Below are positions 15,358-23,960 of a stretch of 40,434 nt of DNA, in pieces (position 1 is the stretch's first letter; each line of letters opens with the position of its first letter). Position numbers and translations under genes: made by a program. Location of the stretch: IMG/VR virus record IMGVR_UViG_3300035180_000953, positions 1 through 40,434 of that record, one strand, 5' to 3'. Under the pieces are notes generated by a model. The model did no database searches, was not told the origin of the DNA, and saw nothing but the letters and a program-made list of their open reading frames with translations. This stretch comes from a virus.

Positions 15358-15798
15358 TTAACCGATTGTGATAGACCAAGTGATTGTAAGCACATCAGTA
15401 GAGGCTTTATTAACCACTGAAAACACAACTCGTGACAACATCACGCCAGCTACTGTTGCATTGAAAATCCCTGCTTCGGTCAATGCCCCTGTGCCTACGC
15501 CAGCGCCGAAAGTCGTACTTATTGTTGCCACGTTAGCTGACACACTCGATGTGGTAAAGGCCTGTCGAACAAGCTGAGCCTGCAAAGCTGTATCACCAGT
15601 TGTTGGAGATGTTGTGCCAGTTCCAAGTGCCATTTGAATAAAAGGCTGCGTCAAAGAGCCAATAACCCCACCAGCCAGGTAATTCTTCCCCGCTTGGACT
15701 ATCAGGTTATCCAACTCCCTGCTGTCTTTTACCACGCCATCCACAGTTGTCAGTACAATACTGAGCTTACCTGCAACTTCTACCATATCCTGCATCAT
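15358..15798 (-). CDS. Tail/baseplate structural protein (146 aa)
   Basis: It starts with a beta hairpin (KLSIVLTTVDGVVKDSRELD) and an Asn/Gly turn. A segment follows reading IQMALGTGTTSPTTGDTALQ, a pattern common to small phage tail and head fibre proteins. The end is beta-rich (VVNKASTDVLTITWSI). The ribosome site is AAGGATTCGCT. It is next to the fibre gene and is likely a collar or baseplate component that connects fibres to the virion. No enzymatic motif is seen. Confidence 0.6.
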   Translation of the reverse strand: MMQDMVEVAGKLSIVLTTVDGVVKDSRELDNLIVQAGKNYLAGGVIGSLTQPFIQMALGTGTTSPTTGDTALQAQLVRQAFTTSSVSANVATISTTFGAGVGTGALTEAGIFNATVAGVMLSRVVFSVVNKASTDVLTITWSITIG

Positions 15799-15834
15799 AG
15801 CGAATCCTTATAAGTGTTAGCTGTGGCAAATAGC

Positions 15835-16365
15835 TTATCCTAATGCCAATGTGTTTAATGCGCTACCATTCAGGCTAGTCGAAGTGGTAATGGTAAGGGT
15901 AAAGGTTTCCGATGAAGTGGTGCTGTCAGTAAATGCTTCTTTATCCCCCAGCACCGCAGACTCCGACAACAATGCCTGTTCATAATTCACCACCGCAGCA
16001 CTGGTAGCATTCATCACACTACCATTCAGCACACTGCCATTAAGTCCATCAGGGCTGGCAGTGGCAACACCAATAATCCGCGACAGGTTAAACGAAAGCC
16101 CTTCAGTAATGTCAGTCGCGTCAGCAAGGCTCCTGTCGTACTCAATTGACACAAACTGGTCATCTGTAGGCGGCCTAGTCCAGGGTACTGTCAGGTTCTC
16201 CCGCACACCCCTCACAAAGTCCTGGGGATTCCGCACTTCCTTATGGGAACGGCAGACGTAATGCCCATCCCAGGTTTTGACCCCGTCCTGAGACTTCCTC
16301 TTAGCCCCGCACAGCTCGCAGATGAAGTTCCATTGCCCTGATGCCCAGTAATTGTTGGAAGCCAT
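15835..16365 (-). CDS. Phage structural protein with N-terminal zinc-ribbon-like domain
   Basis: The product is 176 residues. The N-terminus is a typical phage metal-binding module: ASGQWNFICELCGAKRKSQD, WDGHYVCRSHKEVRNPQDFV, then VPWTRPPTDDQF. The Cys pair and the VCRSH segment are the likely ligands. The C-terminal half is Ser/Thr/Asn-rich and beta-like (LNGSVLNGSVMNATSAA), as in adhesins and fibre connectors. The likely role is a virion component near the fibres. The ribosome site on this strand falls inside or against palindrome copy 4, 6 bp away. Confidence 0.65.
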   Translation of the reverse strand: MASNNYWASGQWNFICELCGAKRKSQDGVKTWDGHYVCRSHKEVRNPQDFVRGVRENLTVPWTRPPTDDQFVSIEYDRSLADATDITEGLSFNLSRIIGVATASPDGLNGSVLNGSVMNATSAAVVNYEQALLSESAVLGDKEAFTDSTTSSETFTLTITTSTSLNGSALNTLALG

Positions 16366-16371
16366 AGTTAG

Positions 16372-16411
16372 TTTCTCGCGTGTATTACAGTGTTGTAATA
16401 CGCCCTAGTTA
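16372..16411. repeat. 40-bp palindromic repeat, copy 4 (arms B/A)
   Basis: Left arm TTTCTCGCGTGTATTACA, spacer GTGT, right arm TGTAATACGCCCTAGTTA. It lies 6 bp upstream of the start of the zinc-ribbon protein gene and downstream of the ATP-grasp gene. Confidence 0.85.
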
Positions 16412-16534
16412 TTTGAGCCGTTTTGAGACGTTTTGCTCCGCTACCCAATACTAACCTATCCCCGCTCAATTTTAACGCCGTACACGCCCGCATAACACGC
16501 GGAAACGGCATAGAATAGCCCAAATACCAAACAT

Positions 16535-17833
16535 CTACCATTCCCAGCTTTCCGCATACCCCAGCGCCTGCAATTCCGGCAACTGCGCCTCCAGCCTCTT
16601 TCCGATATCATTACGGTAAATGGGGCTGTTAGGGATAATGAGTTCCTTCACGCGTTTGTAAGCACCGTCAATAGCGCCTTGCACTGTCCCTGCCACCCCG
16701 CTCACCGTCAAGAGGTAGTTCCCAGCAGACACCAGCATAGGCTTGCCGTTGACAATCCCGCCCTTGAGTTCACTCGGATGCAGGTAGTAGCGGTTGCTGT
16801 CAGTGATTCCGAAGATCGGGTAGCCGCTGACTTCATCCCGCGTCAACTTGCCGTAGGGGAAGTCCGGTATTGCGACTACGACACCAACTGCGATGCCCGG
16901 CTTTGGTGCAAAGCTGCAGGCCCCTCCGCGTACTGCTTCCAGCATCCACCCCGCAACATCCCCGTGCAGGACTTGCTGAATCTGGAACAACGGCCAGCCT
17001 GGGCGTGTGGTGAATTCGAGCGGCCAGGGCCTTCCAGCTTTATCAATGATAACTGCAACGTCAATGTAGCCTGTGTAGCCACTGCGAATGAGGGCGGCTT
17101 CGAGCGGCAGCAGCATTTCCCGCGCCAACAGGGATTCCTCCGCGCTGCAGTACTTCATTGCCGTGCCCATTTCTCCAGTGTTGACACCGATCTCCCCTGG
17201 CATGAGCTTCTTGAACTCGAAGTTTTCAAGGAAGTGCGGCAGGAATCCGTCGCGGCCAACCCACCCACCGACTGCCATTTCGATGCCTGGGGTGAATTTC
17301 TGGAACAGGAAGGGGACTTTCTTCTTCATTGTGCGCTTCCAGCGCTCCAGCATGAACAGCATGTCCTCGGGGCTTTTTGCAACATAGCTCAGGGCTTTGT
17401 CGGCATCCCCGGTAGGCTTGGATACATAGCGGCCAGGGTTCGCGTTGAGGTATGCGATTGCTTCGTCGTAGTTGCTGAAGATAGTGCTCTCCATGCAGGC
17501 AATCCCGTGAGCCTCCAGCACCGCCTGCCCAGTCCCTCGTTCGAGTTCCCAGGCTGTTCCTTCCACATTCGGCCCGAAGATAGGGTAGCCCTGCTCCCTG
17601 TAGTGCTCAAGTTCCCGCGTGAAGCGAGCGTTGTCAGTCAGGAAGATCAAATCTGCCCACTTCATCCAGCTCTGCCAGTTCGCTACGATGTCGACCAGAC
17701 CCCGCCCGACAGGAATATCCCCGCCTGTGCGGGTGTCCTTGGGATACCAGAGTTTGACCGTGTGCCCCTGGGCTTCGCAGCGGAGAGCGAAGTCGAGTCC
17801 TGCAGCCATTGCGTCGATGATGAGGATGTTCAT
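16535..17833 (-). CDS. ATP-grasp enzyme, PurD (GAR synthetase)-like
   Basis: The product is 432 residues. The N-terminus is a Rossmann-like strand (MNILIIDAMAAGLDFALRCE). The ATP-grasp centre contains RYVSKPTGDADKALSYVAK and FQKFTPGIEMAVGGWVG. The metal-binding region reads PLEFTTRPGWP, where PurD usually has an Asn in place of the Thr after EF. These mark a carboxylate-amine ligase related to phosphoribosylamine-glycine ligase. No other purine gene is nearby, so simple purine synthesis is doubtful; ligation of an amine or amino acid to a virion protein or modified base is possible but unproven. The ribosome site is weak. It stands apart from its neighbours, with palindromes on both sides. 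Confidence 0.8.
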   Translation of the reverse strand: MNILIIDAMAAGLDFALRCEAQGHTVKLWYPKDTRTGGDIPVGRGLVDIVANWQSWMKWADLIFLTDNARFTRELEHYREQGYPIFGPNVEGTAWELERGTGQAVLEAHGIACMESTIFSNYDEAIAYLNANPGRYVSKPTGDADKALSYVAKSPEDMLFMLERWKRTMKKKVPFLFQKFTPGIEMAVGGWVGRDGFLPHFLENFEFKKLMPGEIGVNTGEMGTAMKYCSAEESLLAREMLLPLEAALIRSGYTGYIDVAVIIDKAGRPWPLEFTTRPGWPLFQIQQVLHGDVAGWMLEAVRGGACSFAPKPGIAVGVVVAIPDFPYGKLTRDEVSGYPIFGITDSNRYYLHPSELKGGIVNGKPMLVSAGNYLLTVSGVAGTVQGAIDGAYKRVKELIIPNSPIYRNDIGKRLEAQLPELQALGYAESWEW

Positions 17834-17867
17834 AAGGTGCGCCGGGGAAAGTGCTGCTGATGTGGGG

Positions 17868-17897
17868 AGTATAGGGGCAAGGGGGAAGGAGAGGCAA
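17868..17897 (-). promoter_or_regulatory. Possible leftward promoter for the ATP-grasp gene
   Basis: Read leftward, a -35-like TTGCCT (17892-17897) and a -10-like TATACT (17868-17873) are separated by 18 bp. The start codon is about 35 bp further downstream. The match is moderate. Confidence 0.3.
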
Positions 17898-17980
17898 GAG
17901 TACAGCCGGAGCGACCGGAGGGAGGGCGGAACAATCTCGACTGCGGCAAGAAGAAGTGGTCACGTGCGCCTGTGTTGAGG

Positions 17981-18020
17981 TTATTGGGGTGTATTACAAC
18001 ATTGTAACCCGCCCCAATAA
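17981..18020. repeat. 40-bp palindromic repeat, copy 5 (arms A/A)
   Basis: Left arm TTATTGGGGTGTATTACA, spacer ACAT, right arm TGTAACCCGCCCCAATAA. It lies in the gap upstream of the ATP-grasp gene. Confidence 0.9.
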
Positions 18021-18239
18021 CACGCCAGGCCCGCCCCAGTTACGCAACAGCTGGGCTGGCAGCTACAATAGACAGTAGTGGTGCGGTGGGTTATTGGGCG
18101 GAGGGTCAACACCTTCAGTGTAATGGTTTACGAATGCGCCGTCAAGAGCGCAGGGCTAGGGGTAGAGGAGGCATAGCGGTAAGGGCCTACTGCATATGCA
18201 CGGAGGGCGGAAAACACTTTACTGCGCACTCACTTTGAG

Positions 18240-18279
18240 TTATTCCCCCGTATTACACCGTTGTAATCCGCCCTAATAA
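18240..18279. repeat. 40-bp palindromic repeat, copy 6 (arms B/A)
   Basis: Left arm TTATTCCCCCGTATTACA, spacer CCGT, right arm TGTAATCCGCCCTAATAA. It lies 12 bp beyond the 3' end of the large internal virion protein gene. Confidence 0.9.
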
Positions 18280-18291
18280 CCTGTCCCTCCC

Positions 18292-21081
18292 TTAATAATT
18301 CTCCTTCATCCTCTCTTCTTCTGCCCGCATCCCCTCCGCATGCTCCTGCGTCTGCTTCCTCTCCACTTCCACGCGCGCCCCGTACAGCCACGCGATTCTC
18401 TGCAGGTGCTCCATATCCCCCTTGGTCATCACTTTCCCGCTCTTCGCGAGCGGCGCAATTGCAGCAGCAACATCCGAGTCCCAATACGCGGCCAGTCGCA
18501 ACCGCGCAAGCTCCTCTGTCTTAATCTTAAACACGTACTTCACCGCAGCCTCTGTCATCAAATACACCTTACTCACGCCCAGCGGCGTATCCAGGTTCCT
18601 CGCGCGGGAAATCGCTGTCTTCACTGTCGTACCAGTTGCCTGCTCCAGCGGGTCTTTAATCTTCGCCAACTCCACTGCAGTCGGCGGCTCCACCCGCTTC
18701 AGGATTGCCCCGGCCTCAGCAATATCCACTAAATTCTGCCAGTGCCCTTTCCCAAGCTGCTCCATCACAGGTTTCAGCGATGCCTCATGCGCCTTCAGGT
18801 ACTCAAGGCTATCTCCCTTTTTCCCCACATAGTCGGCGATGCTCCGTGCAATTGCCTGCTTGCTCTCGTGGGTATGCGCACCTTCCATCAGCGCACGCAT
18901 CACCTTCGGGTCATTCACAGCACTTGCGATCAACTTCTCCGGTTGCTCATTCCCTGCCACCTTTGCCAGTATACTGTTGTCGATAGCCTGCCTCTGCGCA
19001 ATCAGCTCCACCCGCCGATTCAGCATCGCATCCCCCATCTTTTGCGCATCCTGGAAATACTTTGCAGTCTCTGGCAGCTCACTCATCGCTTGATGATGCT
19101 GGGCGAGCCAATTCCGCGCCGCCACTGGGTTAAACTCCCCGGTTTTCATCGCCGCTTTCGAGTAACTATCCAGTAACCCGTCATGCAGCAACTCCGCAGC
19201 ACGCGCATCATTCCCGTAGATAGCGAAAAAGTCTTGCACACCTTTCTTTTTATCCCCAGCGCGCAGAATAGTCTTCGTTACAATATCCTCAGCATCCCGC
19301 GTTATCCCATTCCTTCCACGCTTTGCAATTTCCCCACCTGCACCTTCCTTGAATGTCTGGGAGTACCGGGCATAATTCTGATTGAACTTAGAGAATTTCT
19401 GCCCCAGTTCACCATACTCCGCCCCATTGTATACGTCGACTTTGCTCTTCAAATGCATACGCAATTCATTCAGGTAATGCGCTTTGCTGCTGTCCCCAGC
19501 TATTGTCGCGTCAGCCCATTCCCGATTCGCCTGCTTGTACAAGCTATGGAGTTCTTCAAAGCTTGCCTCATCCCGCCCGGCTTGTCCTTTCACGACCTTA
19601 GTCGTGTACATCGGCTTCAGTGCGCCCGGTTTCGATACAGCTTCCCGCACAAACGTATCCGCTGTCGCTTGTGGGTACTCTTTTAACACTTTCGCAAACA
19701 CAGGAGGCATGTTCTGGAACGTAGCTGTATCTGCTGCGACCATCTTCCGCACTGCTTCCCGCGTATCGGTCATGTCAGAGACAATTCCGAGTTTCTTTGC
19801 AGTATTATACACGCCAGCCAGTTGCTTCGTATTCGCTGCTTGCGCAACGCCACGAGCTTCCCAGTACTTCTCCCGTAGTGCAACTCCGATGGCTTCGTTA
19901 TCCACTGTCCTACGGAACTTATCGGACAAGGCTTGAATCTCCGCCTCATTTTTCCGTTGCAGTAAATCCACATCTTCCCGCTTCAACTGCAGTTGCAACT
20001 TTGCAGGGTCTGTCAAATTCTCCGGTGGGAGTTTCCCTTCAGCTGGCACTGTCCCCGGCTTAGCGCCAAAGGTCTTTTCTTTGAAGGCTTCAACAGCGGC
20101 GAGGTTTTTCGCTTGCACGGCATTGGTCTTAGCCACAGCCTCTGGTGACTTGTTTGCGACTTCTTGTGCAATGGCGACCAAGCCGGGGGCTCCAGTTGCT
20201 TGCGGTTGTGTCGGATGAAAGCGTTCGATTTTTTTCGTCAACTGCAGCGATCTCGCCACATTCTGTGCGCTGTCAGGTGCATGGTCAAGTGCGTGTTTGA
20301 TTTCCTTCGCCAGAATCTTATTGGCCTGCGCACGTTGTGCCCCAGCCGACAAGCCAACCCCACGTTTATCCGCCTCTGCCATGACTCTTTCAGCCCCAAC
20401 CTTGGCAAGTTTCTGTCCTGCGACCAGCAAGGAAGGCCCGGCAATGCTTCCCACAACCCCGCCCACTTGCTCACCTTGCTCGGGCGTCAGGCCGAAGGAA
20501 GCGGCATTATTCCTGCCCCATTCCTTGCCTTCCACCGCAGTTGTGGCTGAGCCAACAGCGCTCAGAGCGTGTTTCCCTGCTACCAGCATCCTGGTGCCCT
20601 TCTCAGCCGCACCAACCTCGCCAAGCCCAGGGAGCATCGCGGCGCCGAGAAACCCAGCAATTTCCCCTTCGTACTCCGTGGCCTTGCTGATATGTCCATA
20701 GATGTCAGTCGGAGCTTTTGTATGCTTTACGCCAAGAAGCTGCTCCCAGCCCCGAGTAACCATGCCGATACCGCCCACAGGGTCATCACTAACAGGGACG
20801 CCTAGCGCCCTAAGGCCTTGATTCACCGTACTCACAGCGGCCCCGCCGAACACGCCCAGGGCACTTGCTACGCCTTCCTTGGCCTTGTCAATGTTGTACA
20901 GTGTGTTGCTCTCAGGTGCGTGACGTATGGTATCTGGGTGCGCGTAGGAGGCAGCGTTAAGCTGTGCCAGCACAGAGGGGTCGGTAACAGTCTTGCCAGT
21001 TGTTACCGCAGTTGCAGGCGCACTACCTTCTGCCGCATTTAGCTGCGCCAGCACATTCGGGTCTGTTACAGTTCCTGCCAT
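18292..21081 (-). CDS. Large internal virion / DNA-ejection protein
   Basis: The product is 929 residues. The N-terminus holds two near-identical units, TVTDPNVLAQLNAA and TVTDPSVLAQLNAA, about 30 residues apart. A region of Gly/Ala-rich hydrophobic segments follows (IAGFLGAAMLPGLGEVGAAE; VGGVVGSIAGPSLLVAG). The rest is a long series of charged helices without enzymatic motifs. This matches podovirus ejection proteins that leave the capsid with the genome and form a channel through the envelope. It follows two other ejection-type genes (22401 and 21066), forming a three-protein set as in P22 and T7. It overlaps the upstream gene by 16 bases. Confidence 0.75.
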   Translation of the reverse strand: MAGTVTDPNVLAQLNAAEGSAPATAVTTGKTVTDPSVLAQLNAASYAHPDTIRHAPESNTLYNIDKAKEGVASALGVFGGAAVSTVNQGLRALGVPVSDDPVGGIGMVTRGWEQLLGVKHTKAPTDIYGHISKATEYEGEIAGFLGAAMLPGLGEVGAAEKGTRMLVAGKHALSAVGSATTAVEGKEWGRNNAASFGLTPEQGEQVGGVVGSIAGPSLLVAGQKLAKVGAERVMAEADKRGVGLSAGAQRAQANKILAKEIKHALDHAPDSAQNVARSLQLTKKIERFHPTQPQATGAPGLVAIAQEVANKSPEAVAKTNAVQAKNLAAVEAFKEKTFGAKPGTVPAEGKLPPENLTDPAKLQLQLKREDVDLLQRKNEAEIQALSDKFRRTVDNEAIGVALREKYWEARGVAQAANTKQLAGVYNTAKKLGIVSDMTDTREAVRKMVAADTATFQNMPPVFAKVLKEYPQATADTFVREAVSKPGALKPMYTTKVVKGQAGRDEASFEELHSLYKQANREWADATIAGDSSKAHYLNELRMHLKSKVDVYNGAEYGELGQKFSKFNQNYARYSQTFKEGAGGEIAKRGRNGITRDAEDIVTKTILRAGDKKKGVQDFFAIYGNDARAAELLHDGLLDSYSKAAMKTGEFNPVAARNWLAQHHQAMSELPETAKYFQDAQKMGDAMLNRRVELIAQRQAIDNSILAKVAGNEQPEKLIASAVNDPKVMRALMEGAHTHESKQAIARSIADYVGKKGDSLEYLKAHEASLKPVMEQLGKGHWQNLVDIAEAGAILKRVEPPTAVELAKIKDPLEQATGTTVKTAISRARNLDTPLGVSKVYLMTEAAVKYVFKIKTEELARLRLAAYWDSDVAAAIAPLAKSGKVMTKGDMEHLQRIAWLYGARVEVERKQTQEHAEGMRAEEERMKENY

Positions 21082-22397
21082 GTTGTCCCCACTTTCTTGT
21101 AGTGTTTCCCGTTCAGCAGCATGACCCCATTAGGAAGGGCGTGTACGCCAGGAACAGCAGTTGGTTTTGCGCCCGCCGGAACTTCTGCCTGCGGCTTCAC
21201 CCGATTAAAGTCACCTTGTATCCCCACAAGTTCAGGGTCAATACCAAAGTTCTTTGCTTGTTGCTTTTGGTAATCTTCCATCTTCTGCAGTTGCGGGTCG
21301 ATAACTTTATCTTGCATCTCGCTCAGCATGTGTTGCAAGTCTGCACGGTCTTTGTCAGAGTACTTCCCTACGACATGCTTGGACAGGAATCCAGTCACAC
21401 GGTTCGCCACATTACCAAAGGTGTTGTTATCAGCGTAGTATTTATTAGTTGCACGGCCCTTGAACTGCCCGAAGGTGGCTACAAGGGCTTGACGGGCTTG
21501 TTGGTCGCCCTCAGCACTGTCCAGTGCCAATAGCCCTTGCACATCGCTGATACGCTCCCGGTCTTCCAGCGCCGGTTTCGCTACTTGCTGCAACTTCGTA
21601 TTCAAAACTTGTGCATGTGTGAACTCTTTGTCAGCTTGAATCCGTGATTGACTATCGGCATGGGCTTCTCTCCTTGCCTCTAGTTCACTCTTCCGCAGTT
21701 GTAACCCCATCTGCCGATACGCCTCCGTTTCAGCATCCCGTGCCTTCTTTTCCTCAAGTCGGTCTTTAGCCTCCGCAGCTTTCTCATCCCGCGCGGCTTT
21801 CAAGTCTATTTCCTTCTGCAGGAACTCTGCCTTTTTGGCCGCATCCATCGAAGAAGTTGCTTGCCCCTTTGCCCAAGCAGAGTACCCGGGAGTCCCCGGC
21901 TTCGGAATCAGGGCAGCATTACCGCCACCGGCCAAGTAAGCCTTTTCAAGTTCCTGCGCACCTTCTGGGGTAGGGTTATCGGCATAGGCTAATGCTGCGG
22001 CTGCGGTTAATTCTTGCAGTTGCTGATGCTGCTCCAGCACATCCGCTTTCTTCTGTCGTGAGGCCGCTTCAGTCTGATTTGCCAGTTGCATCATGCGAGT
22101 AGCATCTTCCAACTTTCCTTCACTTGCAAGTTTGGTGAACTCTTTCTGATAAATTGTAGTTGTTTTATCCAAATCACCAGCAGCAGACCCATCCGCCCTA
22201 AACTGCGCAGACAAATCTTGACCGATTTCAACCTTTGTGGCAAGTTGCTGCTGTTGCAGTTGCATAGTGAGTGCATTCATCTGGAGTTGCTGTTTTCCCA
22301 TCTCCAGTTGCTGCTGATTGGCATCATATTGCTGCTTGTAGTCTATGATGTAGCCAGCTTGCTGGCCAAGACCTTTAAGGAATCCGCTTAGTGCCAT
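21066..22397 (-). CDS. Internal virion protein, coiled coil
   Basis: The product is 443 residues. It starts with a short hydrophobic segment (LSGFLKGLGQQAGYIIDYKQ) and a Gln-rich helix (QQLEMGKQQLQMNALTMQLQ). A long charged coiled coil follows (KEIDLKAARDEKAAEAKDR, later AKDRLEEKKARDAETEAYRQ). A Pro-rich linker leads to a small C-terminal domain (MLLNGKHYKKVGTTWQEL). It is probably the second ejection protein. The C-terminal motif resembles the beta-hairpin tail domains of phage internal proteins. Confidence 0.65.
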   Translation of the reverse strand: MALSGFLKGLGQQAGYIIDYKQQYDANQQQLEMGKQQLQMNALTMQLQQQQLATKVEIGQDLSAQFRADGSAAGDLDKTTTIYQKEFTKLASEGKLEDATRMMQLANQTEAASRQKKADVLEQHQQLQELTAAAALAYADNPTPEGAQELEKAYLAGGGNAALIPKPGTPGYSAWAKGQATSSMDAAKKAEFLQKEIDLKAARDEKAAEAKDRLEEKKARDAETEAYRQMGLQLRKSELEARREAHADSQSRIQADKEFTHAQVLNTKLQQVAKPALEDRERISDVQGLLALDSAEGDQQARQALVATFGQFKGRATNKYYADNNTFGNVANRVTGFLSKHVVGKYSDKDRADLQHMLSEMQDKVIDPQLQKMEDYQKQQAKNFGIDPELVGIQGDFNRVKPQAEVPAGAKPTAVPGVHALPNGVMLLNGKHYKKVGTTWQEL

Positions 22398-22400
22398 GAT

Positions 22401-23033
22401 TTAAGCCTGAAATGAATCGGCATAACCGCCGCCATAAGAAGGGTCACTATACCCACTATACCCGCCGTAGTCATATCCGCTGCCGCTGCCATAGTCATAC
22501 CAGCCGCCACCACCAGACCCACCGCCGCTGCCGCCGCTGCCGCCGCCAGACCCGAAGAGGTTTTTGATCCCTGACCCCACTGCGTTCCCAATTGCAGTTG
22601 CACCAGCTTGCTGTTGTTGCCCAGCGTTGTTAAGTATCTGCCCCGCTACTCCAGGATTCCCAATGTTAGCGCCAGCGAGTTGTGACAATCGGGCAAACTG
22701 ATTCGCGTACTCGTTTGATGCCTGATTTTGACCATACATTATACCGGCAGCTAGTGCATTCCCGCTTCCTGCCATACCCCCAGCCGCGAGCGTACGTTCC
22801 TGCCCAATCAGCCCTTGGTTATAGCGGAAAGCATATGAAGGGTCTTGGACAGTCATTGTCTGGCCAGGTCGCATCATGTTGTTAAGTTGTGTTTGGTACT
22901 GCCCACGCTGGGAAGCATAAGGGTCAGATGCTGCGGCTGCTCCTTGCGCTCCCGTTGGGCCGCTAGGGTCGGGTGCCAGTGCGCTACTGACTACTGACCC
23001 CACAACTGCTGATGCTACAACTCCCCAAGGCAT
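22401..23033 (-). CDS. Gly-rich ejection protein, P22 gp7-like
   Basis: The product is 210 residues. It begins with a hydrophobic, signal-like helix (WGVVASAVVGSVVSSALA). An Ala/Gln helical middle (GQERTLAAGGMAGSGNAL) follows, then a Gly/Ser/Tyr low-complexity tail (GGSGGSGGGSGG and repeated GYSDYGG-like units). Size, N-terminal hydrophobic segment and first position in the ejection-gene set match the small DNA-transfer proteins of P22-like phages. The ribosome site AAAGGAGTAGCATA is strong. Confidence 0.65.
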   Translation of the reverse strand: MPWGVVASAVVGSVVSSALAPDPSGPTGAQGAAAASDPYASQRGQYQTQLNNMMRPGQTMTVQDPSYAFRYNQGLIGQERTLAAGGMAGSGNALAAGIMYGQNQASNEYANQFARLSQLAGANIGNPGVAGQILNNAGQQQQAGATAIGNAVGSGIKNLFGSGGGSGGSGGGSGGGGWYDYGSGSGYDYGGYSGYSDPSYGGGYADSFQA

Positions 23034-23599
23034 TATGCTACTCCTTTATCAGTGCGAATACAGATTATCGCGGTTATCCTGTCAACGTCACTGTCGTTCT
23101 TCACCCAATGCTCTTCCTGATTATTAAACCAGTATACATCTCCAGGTGCTGCAGCTAGGCCGCCATTTTTGAAGTTAAAAGATTGCCCAGGTGCGCTTTC
23201 CAATTGTATCGCGTACTTGTCATAGTAAGCTGAATGCCAAGAGCCATAATCAGTGTGGGGGTAGACTTGTTTGCCGGGTCGCACACGGGTAATCAGTATG
23301 CCGCCAAGCCTTTCCCCTTTCACATAGTGCATCAAGTCCAGAGCCATTTTCCGCAAACTGGGAAGCCGTTCGATCGCCGGATACCACACCGAATCGTGTT
23401 CAGCATTAAAGAGTTCTGGAGTGGTATCCAGCACTTCCTTGCGATTGTACCGCACCCAGATATCATTAACTTCCCGATGGGGGCTAGTTGGATTACTGGT
23501 GCGGTAGGTGTGCTCATTCCAGAGTTGGGGATTGTTTTTAAGCTCCAACAACAAAGGCACAACATTCAACCCACGGGCCAAGAGAAGCATATTATCCAT
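23033..23599 (-). CDS. 2OG-Fe(II) oxygenase, aspartyl/asparaginyl beta-hydroxylase-like
   Basis: The product is 188 residues from the ATG at 23599, which has GAAGG upstream; a TTG nine bases earlier is a weaker choice. The metal triad is visible as His115-x-Asp117 (YPHTDYGSWH) and His164 (EEHWVKN), with Arg174 (DRIT) to bind 2-oxoglutarate. The segments RVRPGKQVYPHTD and APGDVYWFNN are typical of the beta-hydroxylase fold. It should hydroxylate a protein or small-molecule substrate. It lies among tail and ejection genes and overlaps the cupin gene, so a virion protein could be its substrate, which is inference. Confidence 0.8.
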   Translation of the reverse strand: MDNMLLLARGLNVVPLLLELKNNPQLWNEHTYRTSNPTSPHREVNDIWVRYNRKEVLDTTPELFNAEHDSVWYPAIERLPSLRKMALDLMHYVKGERLGGILITRVRPGKQVYPHTDYGSWHSAYYDKYAIQLESAPGQSFNFKNGGLAAAPGDVYWFNNQEEHWVKNDSDVDRITAIICIRTDKGVA

Positions 23600-23960
23600 T
23601 TGCGGCAACCTTCAGTCGTTCAAGTGTGTCCTGCATGGCATCTTCCGTAGCGCGGAATTCAATCAGCGTATCGTCAACATCTTGCACTTCTGTCACATCT
23701 GTTGCATGTATGCAGTACCAGACTACATCAGTCAGAGCCAGTATCCCATGATGTTTTCCTGCCTCGATATGCAAGCAGCAAGGGGCAGTGCGTTTCACTT
23801 GCACACCCTCAATATCCAGCAGGACTTCCCCTTGCGCAAGCACTGATAAGTGACCAAACTTATGTCTATGCTGCACCAAGATGTACCCTTTCGGTATGCA
23901 GGCTTCCTTTGCATACATCCCGCCCTCTAGGTAATGCTGCACTTCTACATTGTGTATCAT
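23592..23960 (-). CDS. Cupin-fold protein
   Basis: The product is 122 residues. Cupin motif 1 is visible as VQHRHKFGHLSVLAQGEV (His31, His33, His37, Glu45). Motif 2 is HIEAGKHHGILAL, where His71 would be the last metal ligand. Such single-domain cupins bind a metal and act as isomerases, oxygenases or sugar-binding proteins; the substrate is not deducible. The gene overlaps the downstream oxygenase start by 8 bases and the upstream tail accessory gene by 4, so it is part of the late virion operon and likely works with the oxygenase. Confidence 0.75.
   Translation of the reverse strand: MIHNVEVQHYLEGGMYAKEACIPKGYILVQHRHKFGHLSVLAQGEVLLDIEGVQVKRTAPCCLHIEAGKHHGILALTDVVWYCIHATDVTEVQDVDDTLIEFRATEDAMQDTLERLKVAANG

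Larger units (their letters stand above)
17834..18291. other. 458-bp non-coding gap around the ATP-grasp gene start
   Basis: It holds two palindromic repeats 220 bp apart (copies 5 and 6) and a possible leftward promoter. I see no supported gene. It is the longest gap in the otherwise packed late operon. Confidence 0.7.

Noticed and set aside
13736-15798. Diversity-generating retroelement in the tail fibre region
   Set aside because: No reverse transcriptase gene or template/variable repeat pair was found in the window.
16679-17860. A 393-residue open frame antisense to the ATP-grasp gene
   Set aside because: It mirrors a clearly recognised enzyme gene and has no ribosome site or domain of its own; long antisense frames arise from codon bias.
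18230-18484. A short leftward frame at the end of the large virion protein gene
   Set aside because: It overlaps the 3' end of the virion gene in another frame and runs into palindrome copy 6; no ribosome site.
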